NCBI RefSeq assembly: GCF_021491355.1
Contig: NZ_JAKENF010000002.1
Coordinates: 930,001 to 994,000, forward strand
DNA: 64,000 nucleotides
Origin: Alitabrizicola rongguiensis
GTDB lineage: Bacteria > Pseudomonadota > Alphaproteobacteria > Rhodobacterales > Rhodobacteraceae
Reading direction: 5' to 3'
The number at the start of each line of letters is the position of its first letter. Within the stretch, counting starts at the first letter, position 1. The notes under the pieces were generated by a model, which worked only from the letters and a program-made list of their open reading frames with translations, was not told the origin of the DNA and did not search any database. Shown here piece by piece: positions 9,195 to 19,200 of this stretch. The position numbers were made by a program, and so were the translations under genes.

Positions 9195-9207
9195 CTTGTT
9201 GAACAAG
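9195..9207. promoter_or_regulatory. Perfect palindromic operator, candidate site of the BetI-like regulator
   Basis: CTTGTTGAACAAG is a 6-1-6 perfect palindrome. Its first bases form part of the ribosome site of the TMADH-like gene, so bound repressor would sit at the 5' end of that message. A near copy sits at the other end of the divergent intergenic region. Confidence 0.65.
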
Positions 9208-9284
9208 TGTACAGTAAGATCATTCGTACGGTCCGGTCAAGCCGTGAGAATTCCAGTTGAAACTCCACACAGCCTTATTGCATG

Positions 9285-9297
9285 GTCGTTCAACAAG
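9285..9297. promoter_or_regulatory. Second copy of the palindromic operator (11 of 13 bases)
   Basis: Read on the minus strand it is CTTGTTGAACGAC, matching the 9195-9207 palindrome at 11 of 13 positions. It ends just before the GAGGAGG ribosome site of the plus-strand hydrolase gene. The two sites are 90 bp apart and flank both divergent promoters. Confidence 0.55.
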
Positions 9298-9308
9298 AGG
9301 AGGCAGGC

Positions 9309-11324
9309 ATGACCATACGAACCGAGTTTCCCCACCCCGTCGCGGTTACCGAGAACCTGTTCATAACCCTGCCCGACGGCACGCGACTGGCAGCGAAGCT
9401 ATGGCTGCCGGAAGGGGCCGGCAAAGTTCCCGCGATCCTGGAATACCTGCCCTATCGCAAGCATGACGGCACGCGAACCCGGGACAATGGGCTGCATGAA
9501 TACCTCGCCGGCCACGGCTATGCCTGCCTTCGCGTGGATATTCGGGGGAGCGGCGAAAGCGATGGAACCATTACCGACGAATACACCCCGCAAGAGCAGG
9601 CCGACGGTTGCGACGTGATCGCCTGGATTGCCGCGCAGGATTGGTGCGATGGACAGGTCGCGATGATCGGCATCAGCTGGGGCGGGTTCAACGGGTTGCA
9701 GATCGCTGCCCTTCAGCCGCCCGCCCTGAAGACCATCATCACGGTCGGATCGACCGACGACCGCTATGCGACCGATATCCACTGGATCGGCGGTTGCCTG
9801 TCGAAGGACAATTTCGACTGGTCCTCGACCATGTTCGCCGGCAACGACCTGCCGCCCGACCCTGCCATCGTCGGCGAGCGCTGGCGCGAGATGTGGATGC
9901 AGCGCGCCGAGGCCAATACCCCATGGATCCTGACATGGCTCCAGCATCAGCGGCGTGACGACTACTGGAAGCAGGGCTCGATCTGCGAGGATTTCTCGAA
10001 GGTCACAATCCCGGTTTATGCAGTGTCTGGCTGGGCAGACAACTATTCAGAAAGCGTTCCCCGCCTGCTTGCCGGCCTGTCGGGCCCGCGGCTCGGCCTC
10101 GTCGGTCCATGGGCGCATTCCTATCCGATGGACGTGGCGGTCGGACCGGCGATCGGCTGGCTGCAAGAGGTGGTCCGCTGGTGCGACCATTGGATGAAGG
10201 GCCGCGATAACGGAATCATGGACGAGCCGATGTATCGTGCCTGGATGCAGGACGGCATAGAGCCCCGGACCTGCTACACCGAACGCAGCGGCCGGTGGGT
10301 CGGCGAGCCATCCTGGCCCTCGCCCAACATCGACATGCAGCGTCACCATCTCAATACCTGCGGCGCGCTGTCCCGCACCGCCGGGCCGCGCGGGGAGGCC
10401 CGAATTTGCTCGCCGCTCTGGGTCGGGTTGGCGTCTGGCGAAATCGGTCGCTACGGCGCGGATGCCGACTGGCCGACAGACCAGCGCGAGGACGATGGCG
10501 GCAGTCTTGTCTTCCTGTCCGAACCGCTGACCGAAAGGGTCGAAATCCTCGGTGCGCCACTGGTCCATCTGAGCTTTGCCAGTGACAAGCCCCAGGCGCT
10601 GATCGCGGCCCGGTTGAACGACGTTCATCCCGACGGACGCTCGACACGGGTCGGTCTTGGTGTGCTGAACCTGACGCATCGCAAGAGCCATGAATTCCCC
10701 GAGCCGCTGGTTCCCGGCGAATGGACCGAAGCGACGGTAGAGATGGACGATACCGCCTATGTCTTCGAGGCCGGGCACCGGATTGCCGTCGCTTTGTCCA
10801 CGACCTACTGGCCGGTCGCCTGGCCCTCGCCCGAACTCGCGACGCTCTGCATCCGCACTGGCGATAGCGCGCTGACCCTTCCCGTCCGGCCGCCGCGGGC
10901 AGAAGACGCCGCCCTGCGAGTCTTCGATCCGCCCGAAACCGCCCCTCAGACGCCTCACACGTATCACCCGGTCCCCGATGGCCCGTCGCGCCGTATCGAG
11001 CGCGACCTCCTGTCCGGCCGGATGACAGTGGATTTCCCGCGTTGGGTGTCGAGCGTCGAGATGCCTGACATCGGCCATATCCAGCACAGCCGCGGCCTCG
11101 CCCGGCTGGAGATCACCGATGGCGACCCGCTTTCGGCCACCGTGATCACCCGCTACCGTGTCGAGATCCAGCGGCGGGACTGCACCGCCGTCCACGAAAG
11201 CGAGGGGCGGATGACCTGCGACGCGACTCATTTCAGGGTGGAGATGGACCTGACGATCCGCGAGAATGGCGATGTCATATTCACCCGCCATTGGGACGAG
11301 AAGTTTGCGCGAGATCATGTCTGA
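9309..11324 (+). CDS. S15/CocE-type alpha/beta hydrolase (X-Pro dipeptidyl-peptidase family)
   Basis: 671-residue serine hydrolase of the CocE/NonD family. ATG 9309 follows GAGGAGG by five bases; an in-frame ATG at 9282 overlaps the operator and has no such site. The N-terminal domain has YLPYRKHDGT and RGSGESDGTI, the nucleophile elbow GISWGG (Ser about 122), the acid in SGWADNY (Asp about 244) and the histidine in GPWAHS (His about 270). The C-terminal third is the jelly-roll X-Pro domain (VHPDGRSTRVGLGVLNLTHR). Members cleave esters or amides such as cocaine, glutaryl-7-ACA or peptides. In this operon it may open an N-methylated ester or amide before demethylation; that is inference. Confidence 0.88.
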   Translation: MTIRTEFPHPVAVTENLFITLPDGTRLAAKLWLPEGAGKVPAILEYLPYRKHDGTRTRDNGLHEYLAGHGYACLRVDIRGSGESDGTITDEYTPQEQADGCDVIAWIAAQDWCDGQVAMIGISWGGFNGLQIAALQPPALKTIITVGSTDDRYATDIHWIGGCLSKDNFDWSSTMFAGNDLPPDPAIVGERWREMWMQRAEANTPWILTWLQHQRRDDYWKQGSICEDFSKVTIPVYAVSGWADNYSESVPRLLAGLSGPRLGLVGPWAHSYPMDVAVGPAIGWLQEVVRWCDHWMKGRDNGIMDEPMYRAWMQDGIEPRTCYTERSGRWVGEPSWPSPNIDMQRHHLNTCGALSRTAGPRGEARICSPLWVGLASGEIGRYGADADWPTDQREDDGGSLVFLSEPLTERVEILGAPLVHLSFASDKPQALIAARLNDVHPDGRSTRVGLGVLNLTHRKSHEFPEPLVPGEWTEATVEMDDTAYVFEAGHRIAVALSTTYWPVAWPSPELATLCIRTGDSALTLPVRPPRAEDAALRVFDPPETAPQTPHTYHPVPDGPSRRIERDLLSGRMTVDFPRWVSSVEMPDIGHIQHSRGLARLEITDGDPLSATVITRYRVEIQRRDCTAVHESEGRMTCDATHFRVEMDLTIRENGDVIFTRHWDEKFARDHV

Positions 11325-11943
11325 GGCAATCGACCAACCCATCTCTGCCCCACGGTTCCGGCGCTACCCGAGCGAGACGCGCGCGGCCATGCTGATCGAA
11401 GCCGGCCTGACCTGCCTGGCAAAGGGGGGGATCACCGCCTTTACCGTGGACAACATCTGCCAAGAGGCCAAGGCATCGCGCGGCCTTATCGCGCATCACT
11501 TCGGGTCTAAAGACGCATTGCTCGCAGCGGTCTACGCGACGATGTACGACCGGCTGATCGCAGTCATGGCGCCGGTCGATGCCGCGGCACCGGATATCGT
11601 CGCGCTCATCGAGGCCAACCTCGCGCCGGAGATCTTCAATCCCGACAGCCTGAAGATCTGGCTCGCGCTCTGGGGTGAGATCGCCAACAATGCCGAGCTG
11701 CGGGCCGTGCACCGCCAGCGCTATGTCGAATTCCGCGACACCGTGGCAAAGGTCATCGCGGCCGAGGCTGCCGCAAGGGGCCGACAGGTGGATGCCGGGG
11801 CGATCGCAGTTGCCTTCATTGCCTTGTCCGACGGCCTTTGGCTAGAGCATGGAATCGACGAAAGCATGCTATCGCGCGAGGCCGCCCGCGCGAGCTTCTA
11901 TGCGATGCTAGAGGCCCATCTCGGTCCGATCGCCCGGCCTTAG
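11317..11943 (+). CDS. TetR-family regulator similar to BetI
   Basis: 208-residue regulator. The ATG at 11317 overlaps the last eight bases of the hydrolase gene, so the two are coupled. The N-terminal helix-turn-helix is ITAFTVDNICQEAKASRGLIAHHFGSKDALLAAVY. The ligand domain has the BetI-like blocks SLKIWLALWGEIANNAELRAVHRQRY and FIALSDGLWLEHGID. BetI of E. coli represses choline oxidation genes and senses choline, so a quaternary ammonium ligand is plausible. It probably binds the two palindromes in 9195-9297 and controls both arms of the locus. Confidence 0.88.
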   Translation: MSEAIDQPISAPRFRRYPSETRAAMLIEAGLTCLAKGGITAFTVDNICQEAKASRGLIAHHFGSKDALLAAVYATMYDRLIAVMAPVDAAAPDIVALIEANLAPEIFNPDSLKIWLALWGEIANNAELRAVHRQRYVEFRDTVAKVIAAEAAARGRQVDAGAIAVAFIALSDGLWLEHGIDESMLSREAARASFYAMLEAHLGPIARP

Positions 11944-13640
11944 GCGAGGCGAGTCTCCCGTTCCTGCGCAAGTGCGGCATCAACTGTCGCGGCGTAGATC
12001 ACATGCGGGGGCTTCAGCCCGTGCGCGACCATCGCATGGCGATTGGCCCGCGACGCCCCGGCGAGGTAAAGGCGCACCCCGCGCTTTTCGGCCTTGCGCG
12101 CCAACCCCTCGATGACGTTCGCCCCCGTCGAGTCTAGGAACGGGACGGCGCTGAAATCGACGATCATGGCCTTGTAGCTGTCGGCGATGTTGTCGAGCAC
12201 CGAACCGATCGAGGCCGCCGCACCGAAGAAGAACGCCCCCGAGATTCGGTAGACAACGATGCCCGGGTCCGCGGTTTGGCTGGGATCGAAGCCATGGATC
12301 TGGTCTGCCTCGTCTTCGGCCACGAAGGGAGTGTGCTGTTCGACCGCCGTCGCCTGCGACATGCGGTGGATGAACAGGACCGAGCCGAGCGCGAAGCCGA
12401 CGACAATTGCCTCGGTCAGGTCGCGGAAGATCGTCAGCAGGAAGGTCGCAAGGAACACCGCCGCATCGCCCCGGCCCGACCGAAACAGCGTTGCGATGGC
12501 CGGTTTCTCGATCATGTTCCAGCTGACGACGGCCAGAACCCCGGCCAGCGCCGCCAGCGGGATATAGGCGGCCAGCGGGGCCGCCACGACCATGAACAGC
12601 AGCAGGAAGATCGCGTGCAGCATTCCTGCAACCGGCCCGACGGCGCCTGCCCGCACATTGGTTGCAGTGCGGGCAATCGTGCCGGTGACGCAGAAGCCGG
12701 TGAACAGGGCCGAACCCATGTTGGCAAATCCCTGCGCCACGAGTTCCGCGTTCGAGCGGTGGCGGCGGCCGGTCATGCCATCGGCGACCACAGCAGACAG
12801 GAGCGACTCGATGGCGCCCAGCAGGGTGAAGGACAGCGCGGCGGGCAGAACCTCGATCACCTTCGCCGGGCTGAAGTCCGGAAGGGACGGCATCGGCAGG
12901 CTGGACGGTATGCCCCCGAACTTGGTTCCGATGGTCGAGACGGGAAGGTTCAGCAGCGCCGTCGCTGCTGCGCCGATCGCGACCGCGATCAGCATCCCCG
13001 GCCAATGCGGCCGCCAACGTTTCAGCCCGACGATCACCGCCACCGTGCCAAGCGACAGGAGCATAGCGGCCGGAGAGACCGTGCCGCCCGCGGCCCAGAG
13101 GACGGGGATCTTCTGTATCAGCGGCCCCGGCTCTCCGCCCGCCAGCGTCAGGCCGAACAGTTCCTTGATCTGGCTGGCAAAGATGATGACCGCGATGCCG
13201 GCGGTGAATCCCACCGTCACCGGGAAGGGGATGAACTTCACGAAGGTTCCAAGCCGCAGCCAGCCGACCAGTGCCAGCAGGATGCCGGACAGGAAGGTGG
13301 CCAGGATCAGCCCGTCCATCCCGTGCTGCGCCACCGTCGCCGCGACCAGAACGATGAAGGCCCCTGCCGGCCCGCCGATCTGGAACCGCGATCCGCCAAG
13401 CGCCGAGACGAGGAAGCCGCCGATGATCGAGGTGAAGAGTCCCTGCGCCGGGCTGGCGCCCGAGGCGATGGCGATGGCCATCGACAAAGGCAGGGCCACG
13501 ATGGCGACGGTCAGCCCCGCCACGGCATCGGATTTCAGCTCGCGCAGGCCGTAGCCCTCGCGCAGGACGGTGACGAGCTTGGGGGTGTAGAGTTGAAGGA
13601 AACTCGGTTTTTGCAGGCTGGGTGTCGCAGAATGGGTCAT
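11940..13640 (-). CDS. SulP-family anion transporter with C-terminal STAS domain
   Basis: 566-residue inner-membrane transporter. ATG 13640 has CCGGAG at a good distance; the frame is open further upstream but without a ribosome site. The membrane core carries GLTVAIVALPLSMAIAIASGASPAQGLFTSIIGGF, GGSRFQIGGPAGAFIVLV and PFPVTVGFTAGIAVIIF, all typical of SulP. The STAS domain fills the last 130 residues, with VDFSAVPFLDSTGANVIEGL as the conserved loop. SulP proteins carry sulfate, bicarbonate or dicarboxylates; the substrate cannot be read here. Its stop codon overlaps that of the convergent tetR gene. Confidence 0.92.
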   Translation of the reverse strand: MTHSATPSLQKPSFLQLYTPKLVTVLREGYGLRELKSDAVAGLTVAIVALPLSMAIAIASGASPAQGLFTSIIGGFLVSALGGSRFQIGGPAGAFIVLVAATVAQHGMDGLILATFLSGILLALVGWLRLGTFVKFIPFPVTVGFTAGIAVIIFASQIKELFGLTLAGGEPGPLIQKIPVLWAAGGTVSPAAMLLSLGTVAVIVGLKRWRPHWPGMLIAVAIGAAATALLNLPVSTIGTKFGGIPSSLPMPSLPDFSPAKVIEVLPAALSFTLLGAIESLLSAVVADGMTGRRHRSNAELVAQGFANMGSALFTGFCVTGTIARTATNVRAGAVGPVAGMLHAIFLLLFMVVAAPLAAYIPLAALAGVLAVVSWNMIEKPAIATLFRSGRGDAAVFLATFLLTIFRDLTEAIVVGFALGSVLFIHRMSQATAVEQHTPFVAEDEADQIHGFDPSQTADPGIVVYRISGAFFFGAAASIGSVLDNIADSYKAMIVDFSAVPFLDSTGANVIEGLARKAEKRGVRLYLAGASRANRHAMVAHGLKPPHVIYAATVDAALAQERETRLA

Positions 13641-13674
13641 CACGGGCTCCGGAATGGAAAGGGACGGACCGGGC

Positions 13675-13941
13675 TTAGCCCGGCGGCGGTCCCTCGCCCG
13701 TTCGCAGCCTGACGCCCCGCCCGCCCGAGGCACTGGCGGCGCCTTCGCCGATCAGGTCGATCCCGGCTGCTTCGAGCGCGGTGACTACCTTGACAAGGCT
13801 GTCGACCACACCGCGCACCTGCCCCTTGCTCGCCTCCATCCGCTGGATGGTCGGCAGGGAAAGGCCGGATAGCCGCGCCAGTTCCTTCTGGTCGATTCCC
13901 AGAAGTGCCCGTGCCGCCCTGATCTGCCCCGATGAGATCAT
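13675..13941 (-). CDS. Small XRE-family helix-turn-helix protein
   Basis: 88-residue cytoplasmic DNA-binding protein. Residues about 5-65 form a Cro/C1-type HTH (IRAARALLGIDQKELARLSGLSLPTIQRMEASKG), followed by a conserved LVKVVTALEAAGIDLI and a glycine/arginine-rich tail. It lies 34 bases upstream of sulP on the same strand. The pairing of such a small HTH protein with a SulP gene recurs in alphaproteobacteria as I recall it, so it may control the transporter. Confidence 0.85.
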   Translation of the reverse strand: MISSGQIRAARALLGIDQKELARLSGLSLPTIQRMEASKGQVRGVVDSLVKVVTALEAAGIDLIGEGAASASGGRGVRLRTGEGPPPG

Positions 13942-14140
13942 CGGATCGTTCCTTGGATTGGTATTGGCGTCAGGTTACCCATGAAGACATCATGATGCAA
14001 TCTCTAAGTGTGCATATTGATGTCTCAGACATCAGTATGGATTTCCAAATCACAAGCGCCGGGTGCGCAGTAGTTCATACTTCGCCCCTCTCCCCCGGTC
14101 CGGCTTCTTGTCCGCGGTGGCAGATCGCGCTATGAAATTA

Positions 14141-14155
14141 GAACAAAAGATGAAC
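14141..14155 (+). promoter_or_regulatory. LexA-binding SOS box (GAAC-N7-GAAC)
   Basis: GAAC-AAAAGAT-GAAC is an exact match to the direct-repeat SOS box of alphaproteobacterial LexA. It lies 25 bases upstream of the imuA start, where repressor would block the promoter, and fits the DNA-damage induction known for the imuA-imuB-dnaE2 cassette. Confidence 0.9.
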
Positions 14156-14180
14156 ATACGAGTCGGGCCTTCTGTGCTGC

Positions 14181-14867
14181 ATGTCACGCCGAACCGCCTT
14201 CCTTCAGACCGAACGCCGCGCCGAACCTGCCGGAACGGCGGGCAAGGCCGTTTGCACCCTGTCGGAGGTCTTTGCCGGAACGGTGGGGGATGCCGGGGCG
14301 GCGGGTTTCGTGCTGTCGCAACTGCCGGGCGGGACGGCGCCCGTGCTCTGGATCCAGGACAGGCTGTCGCGCCGGGAAACCGGGCGGCCCTATCTGCCCG
14401 GCTTGGGGATGTCGCGGCCGCTTCTGCTGATGGAAATCTCCCGCCCCGCGGATGTGCTGGCCGCGGCCGAGGAAGGCCTGCGCTGCAAGGCGCTCTCGGC
14501 GGTGGTGGCCGAGATCATGGGCGATCCGCCCGCGCTCGACTTCACCGCGACCAAGCGCCTTGCCTTCCGGGCCGAGGCGGCGGGCCTGCCCTGCTGGCTG
14601 ATCCGGCATGGCGGCACGGCCGATCTCAGTGCCGCGCGCGACCGCTGGCGCGTCGCCTCGCTGCCCTCGTTGCCCTTGGCGGACGACCCAGGCGCCCCCG
14701 GCGACCCGCGCTGGCGGGTAGAACTGTTCCGCTCGCGCAGCAGGCAACCCGGCCTGTGGATGGCCCATCATGACCGGGCGGCGCATCGTCTCGATCTGGT
14801 TCCCGCAGTTCCCGATGGAGCGGAAGCAGCGGCAGGACGACCGGCTGGGCAATTCGCTGCCGGATGA
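14181..14867 (+). CDS. imuA: ImuA, RecA-like accessory protein of the translesion mutasome
   Basis: 228-residue cytoplasmic protein. It keeps the RecA/SulA-like core (FVLSQLPGGTAPVLWIQDRLSRRETGRPY, then SRPLLLMEISRPADVLAAAEEGLRC and LSAVVAEIMGDPPALDFTATKRLAFRAEAAGLPCWLI) in which the Walker A is not conserved, as in ImuA. ImuA helps ImuB recruit DnaE2 to stalled forks. The gene is directly downstream of the SOS box. Its 3' end overlaps imuB by 98 bases in another frame; the last 32 residues encoded there are low in complexity and may be dispensable. Confidence 0.9.
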   Translation: MSRRTAFLQTERRAEPAGTAGKAVCTLSEVFAGTVGDAGAAGFVLSQLPGGTAPVLWIQDRLSRRETGRPYLPGLGMSRPLLLMEISRPADVLAAAEEGLRCKALSAVVAEIMGDPPALDFTATKRLAFRAEAAGLPCWLIRHGGTADLSAARDRWRVASLPSLPLADDPGAPGDPRWRVELFRSRSRQPGLWMAHHDRAAHRLDLVPAVPDGAEAAAGRPAGQFAAG

Positions 14868-16299
14868 CCTGCCGCAGGCGCTGATGGTCGAAGGGGCGCA
14901 TGGGCCGACCATCCATGCGACGAACCGCGCGGCGCAGCAGGCCGGGGTCACGCCCGGCGCACGGGTGACGGACATGCGCGCGCTCTGCCCGTCGCTGCAT
15001 ACGGACTACGCCGATCTGGCAGGCGATCAGGCGGCGACGGACAGGCTTGCCCTCTGGGCGCAGCGCTGGTGCCCCTGGACCGTGGCCGACCGCACGGCAG
15101 ACGGGCACGGGCTGATCCTCGACACGACCGGGGCCGATCACCTCTGGGGCGGCGAGGCGGCGATGCTGGCGGACATCGAGGCAAGCCTGTCGGGCTTGGG
15201 CTTTTCCGCGCGGCTGGCACTGGCCCCGACCTGGGGCGCGGCCTGGGCGCTGGCGCGGTTCGGGCCGGTCCGCGCGATCTGGCGCGACGAGCGCGACCTT
15301 GCCGGGCTGCCGGTCGCAGCGCTTCGGCTTGGCGCCGACACGGTGCTGCTGCTCAACCGTTTGGGGCTGAAGACGATCGGCGCGCTTTCCGCCGTGCCGC
15401 GCCTGTCGCTGGCGCGGCGGTTCCTGCGCGCCGAGCTTGCCGACAACCCGCTTCTGCGGCTGGATCAGGTGACGGGGCATCTGCCCGAACCCGTCTCGCC
15501 CGCCTTTGCGCCGCCGGCCTTCCGCGCCGATGCGCGCCTGGCCGAGCCGATCTTCGATCCCACCCATCACCTGCCGGGCCTGTGCGAAGACCTTTCCACC
15601 CAACTGGCCGCGCAGGATCAGGGCGCGCGGCGGGTACGGCTGACCGTCTACCGCACCGATGGCGAGGTCAGCCGGATCGAGGTCGCGACCGCCGCGCCCA
15701 GCCGTGACGCCGACCACCTCGCCTTCCTCTTCCGCGACCGGCTGGAGCGGATCGATCCCGGCTTCGGCTTCGACCTGATCTCGCTCGAGGCCACGACGAC
15801 CGAACGGCTGGGCAAGGCCCAGACCACGCTGGCGGGCGAACGGGACGAGGTGCTGGACCTGTCGCGGCTGGTCGACCGGCTGACCGTCCGCTTCGGAGCC
15901 CCGGCGATCACCCGGCCCCTGCCCCGCGCCAGCCATATCCCCGAACGGGCGGAACGCCGCGCCGCCCCACTCACCCCCCTGCCCGAACAGCCCGCCCCGC
16001 AGGCCGAGCGGCCCCTGCGCCTGCTCGACCCGGCCGAGGAGATCCGCGTGCTCTACGCCGTGCCGGAAGGCCCGCCGGCGCAGTTCCTCTGGCGGCGGCG
16101 GACCCATCGCGTCGCCCGCTACCAAGGCCCCGAGCGCATCGCGCCGGAATGGTGGCGCGACATGCCCGGCACGCGGCTGCGCGACTACTTCCGGATCGAG
16201 GATGAGACCGGCCGCCGCTTCTGGCTGTACCGCGAGGGTCTGCATGACGACGGGCGCGGCGGCGCCCCGCGCTGGTTCCTGCACGGGATGTTCGCCTGA
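14770..16299 (+). CDS. imuB: ImuB, catalytically inactive Y-family polymerase-like protein
   Basis: 509-residue member of the UmuC/DinB superfamily. It starts MTGRRIVSIWFPQFPMERK. The first catalytic carboxylate region of true Y polymerases (DxDxF) is replaced by WFPQFPM, and the expected SxDE motif reads TTGADHLWGG; both are typical of ImuB, which serves as a scaffold joining the beta clamp, ImuA and DnaE2. Helix-hairpin-helix-like segment LNRLGLKTIGALSAVPRLSLARRF is at about residue 195. Its stop overlaps the dnaE2 start by one base. Confidence 0.93.
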   Translation: MTGRRIVSIWFPQFPMERKQRQDDRLGNSLPDDLPQALMVEGAHGPTIHATNRAAQQAGVTPGARVTDMRALCPSLHTDYADLAGDQAATDRLALWAQRWCPWTVADRTADGHGLILDTTGADHLWGGEAAMLADIEASLSGLGFSARLALAPTWGAAWALARFGPVRAIWRDERDLAGLPVAALRLGADTVLLLNRLGLKTIGALSAVPRLSLARRFLRAELADNPLLRLDQVTGHLPEPVSPAFAPPAFRADARLAEPIFDPTHHLPGLCEDLSTQLAAQDQGARRVRLTVYRTDGEVSRIEVATAAPSRDADHLAFLFRDRLERIDPGFGFDLISLEATTTERLGKAQTTLAGERDEVLDLSRLVDRLTVRFGAPAITRPLPRASHIPERAERRAAPLTPLPEQPAPQAERPLRLLDPAEEIRVLYAVPEGPPAQFLWRRRTHRVARYQGPERIAPEWWRDMPGTRLRDYFRIEDETGRRFWLYREGLHDDGRGGAPRWFLHGMFA

Positions 16300-19200
16300 T
16301 GCCCGAGAACGACAACCGCCATCCCCGCAAGACCCTGCTGGGAGAGTTCCCGCCCAATCCCCGCGCGGCCTTCGTCGAGCTTGGGGTGTCGACCCCGTTT
16401 TCCTTCCTGCGCGGCGCGTCGGACGCGACCGATCTGGTGCTGGCGGCCCATGCGCTTGGGTATGACGCGCTCGGGGTGGCCGACCTCAACACCATGGCCG
16501 GCGTCGTCCGCCTGCACAGCGCGGCAAGGAAGGCGGGCCTGCGCCCGGTCATCGGTTGCCGCCTGCAACTGACCACGGGCGAGACTTTCCTTGCCTATCC
16601 GCGCGACCGGGCGGCCTACAGCCGCCTCTGCCGGCTCTTGTCCAAGGGCAAGATGAACGACACGCAGGGCAACTGGCAGGCCAAGGGGCTGTGCGACATC
16701 AGCCTTGCCGATCTGGCCGACCATGCCGAAGGGGTGCAGCTGATCGTCCTGCCTGACGAGGGCCTCCACCGCCGCCTGCCCGGGCTGGTCCGCAGGCTAC
16801 CCACGCTGCAGCATATCGCGGTGAGCTACCTCTATCGCGGCGACGACCGCGCCCGGATCAACCGGCTCGACCGTCTGGCGCGGACGCATGGGCTGGGCAT
16901 TCTTGCCACCAACGACGTGCATTACCATGCCCCCGACCGCCGCCCGCTGCAGGACGTGATGACCTGCATCCGCGAGAAGACGACGATCGACAAGGCGGGC
17001 TTCCTGCTGGCCGCCAATGCCGAGCGCCACCTGAAATCGCCCGAAGAGATGCAGCGCCTCTTCGCGCCCTGGCCCCATGCCATCCGCGCCACGCGCGAGG
17101 TGGCCGATGCCTGCCGCTTCGACCTAGAGGAACTCGGCTACGAATACCCGCACGAGACCGTGCCCGAAGGCCGGACGGCGCAGGACCATCTGGAGGAACT
17201 GACCTGGGAAAGTGCCGCCAAACGCTATCCGTCAGGCATCCCCGACAAGGTGCGCATCGCGATCGAGAAAGAACTGGCGATGATCGCGCTCAAGAAGATC
17301 CCGCAATACTTCCTGACCATCCACGAGATCGTCGTCTTCGCCCGCAGCCGGGGCATCCTGTGCCAGGGGCGCGGATCGGCGGCCAACTCGGCCGTCTGCT
17401 ATGTGCTGGGCATCACCTCGGTCGATCCGGCGGTGCATGAGCTGCTGTTCGAGCGCTTCATCAGCATGGACCGCGACGAGCCGCCCGACATCGACGTGGA
17501 TTTCGAGCATGAGCGGCGGGAAGAGGTGATCCAGCACATCTACGAGAAATACGGTCGCCATCGCGCCGGCCTTTGCGCCACGGTGATCCATTATCGCCCG
17601 CGCTCGGCCATCCGTGAGGTCGGCAAGGCGATGGGCCTGTCCGAGGATGTGACCGCCGCGCTGGCCAAGACCGTCTGGGGCAGCTGGGGCACCAGCATGG
17701 GCGAGGCGAATTCGACCGAGGCGGGGGTGGACCTGTCCGACCCGCGCATGCTGCGCACGATCCGTCTGGCCGAGCAGATGATCGGGATGCCGCGCCACCT
17801 GTCGCAGCATGTCGGCGGTTTCATCCTGACCGAGGGGCCGCTGACCGAAACCGTGCCGATCGGCAACGCCGCCATGCCCGAGCGCAGCTTCATCGAATGG
17901 GACAAGGACGACATCGACGAGCTGAAGATCCTCAAGGTCGACGTTCTGGCGCTTGGCATGCTGACCTGCATCCGCAAGTGCTTTGCCCTGCTGCGCGACC
18001 ATTACGGGCTGGACCACGACCTTGCCTCGGTCCCGCAGGGCGACGAGGCGGTCTATGACATGCTCTGCCGGGGCGACAGCGTCGGGGTCTTCCAGGTCGA
18101 AAGCCGGGCGCAAATGAACATGCTGCCGCGGCTGAAACCGCGGGTGTTCTACGATCTGGTGATCGAGGTCGCCATCGTGCGCCCCGGCCCGATCCAGGGC
18201 GACATGGTGCACCCCTATCTGCGTCGGCGGAACAGGCAGGAGCCCGAGGTCTACCCCTCGCCCGCGCCGCCGCATGACCCGGACGAGTTGAAGTCGATCC
18301 TGAAGCGCACCCTTGGCGTGCCGATCTTTCAGGAACAGGCGATGAAGATCGCGATGGAGGCGGCGCGCTTCACCTCGGCCGAGGCGAACGAGTTGCGCAA
18401 GGCGATGGCGACCTTCCGGTCGCGCGGCACGATCCATCTGCTCGAGGAAAAGATGGTCGGGCGCATGATCGGACGCGGCTATGACCCGGACTTTGCCCGG
18501 CGCTGCTTCGACCAGATCAAGGGCTTCGGCGAATACGGCTTTCCCGAAAGCCATGCCGCAAGCTTCGCGCTGCTGGTCTATGTCTCAAGCTGGCTGAAGC
18601 ACCACTACCCCGCCGCCTTCGCCTGCGCGCTGCTCAATTCGCAGCCGATGGGCTTCTATGCCCCGGCCCAGATCGTGCGCGACGCAAAGGAGCATGGGGT
18701 CGAGGTGCGCGCACCGGACGTGAATTTCAGCGCCTGGGACAGCACGCTCGAGGTCGGCGAAAGCGGCTGGGCCCTGCGGCTTGGGCTGCGCCAGATCGAC
18801 GGGATGGCGGTGGCGGCTGCCGAACGGCTGACCAAAGCGCGAAACGCGCCCTTCACCGACCCCGAGGATCTGCGCAGCCGCGCCCGGCTGAACATCGCCA
18901 CCATCCGCAAGCTGGCCGAGGCGGATGCCTTCCGCTCCCTGGGCCTCGACCGCCGCGCCGCGCTTTGGGAGGTGAAGGCCGCACGCGACGCGCCGGACCT
19001 GCCGCTGTTCCAGGCCGAACGGGACGAGGGGCCGGAGGCGCGGGTCGCCCTGCCCGCGATGCCGGCCAGCGAGCATGTCGTCTCGGACTACCAGACGCTG
19101 CGCCTCTCGCTTAAGGCGCATCCGATGGCCTTCCTGCGCACCAGCATGACCCGGCAGGGCTATGCCCGGGCGGCTGATCTGGCGACGATGCGCAACGGCA

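Noticed and set aside
7029-9260. A 743-codon plus-strand open frame opposite the TMADH-like gene
   Set aside because: It is a GC-rich antisense shadow: the minus frame encodes a full family protein with all motifs, while this one shows His/Arg/Pro-rich low-complexity sequence.
12276-13712. A 478-codon plus-strand frame opposite the SulP gene
   Set aside because: Charged, repetitive, without family-like sequence; the minus strand encodes an intact SulP transporter.
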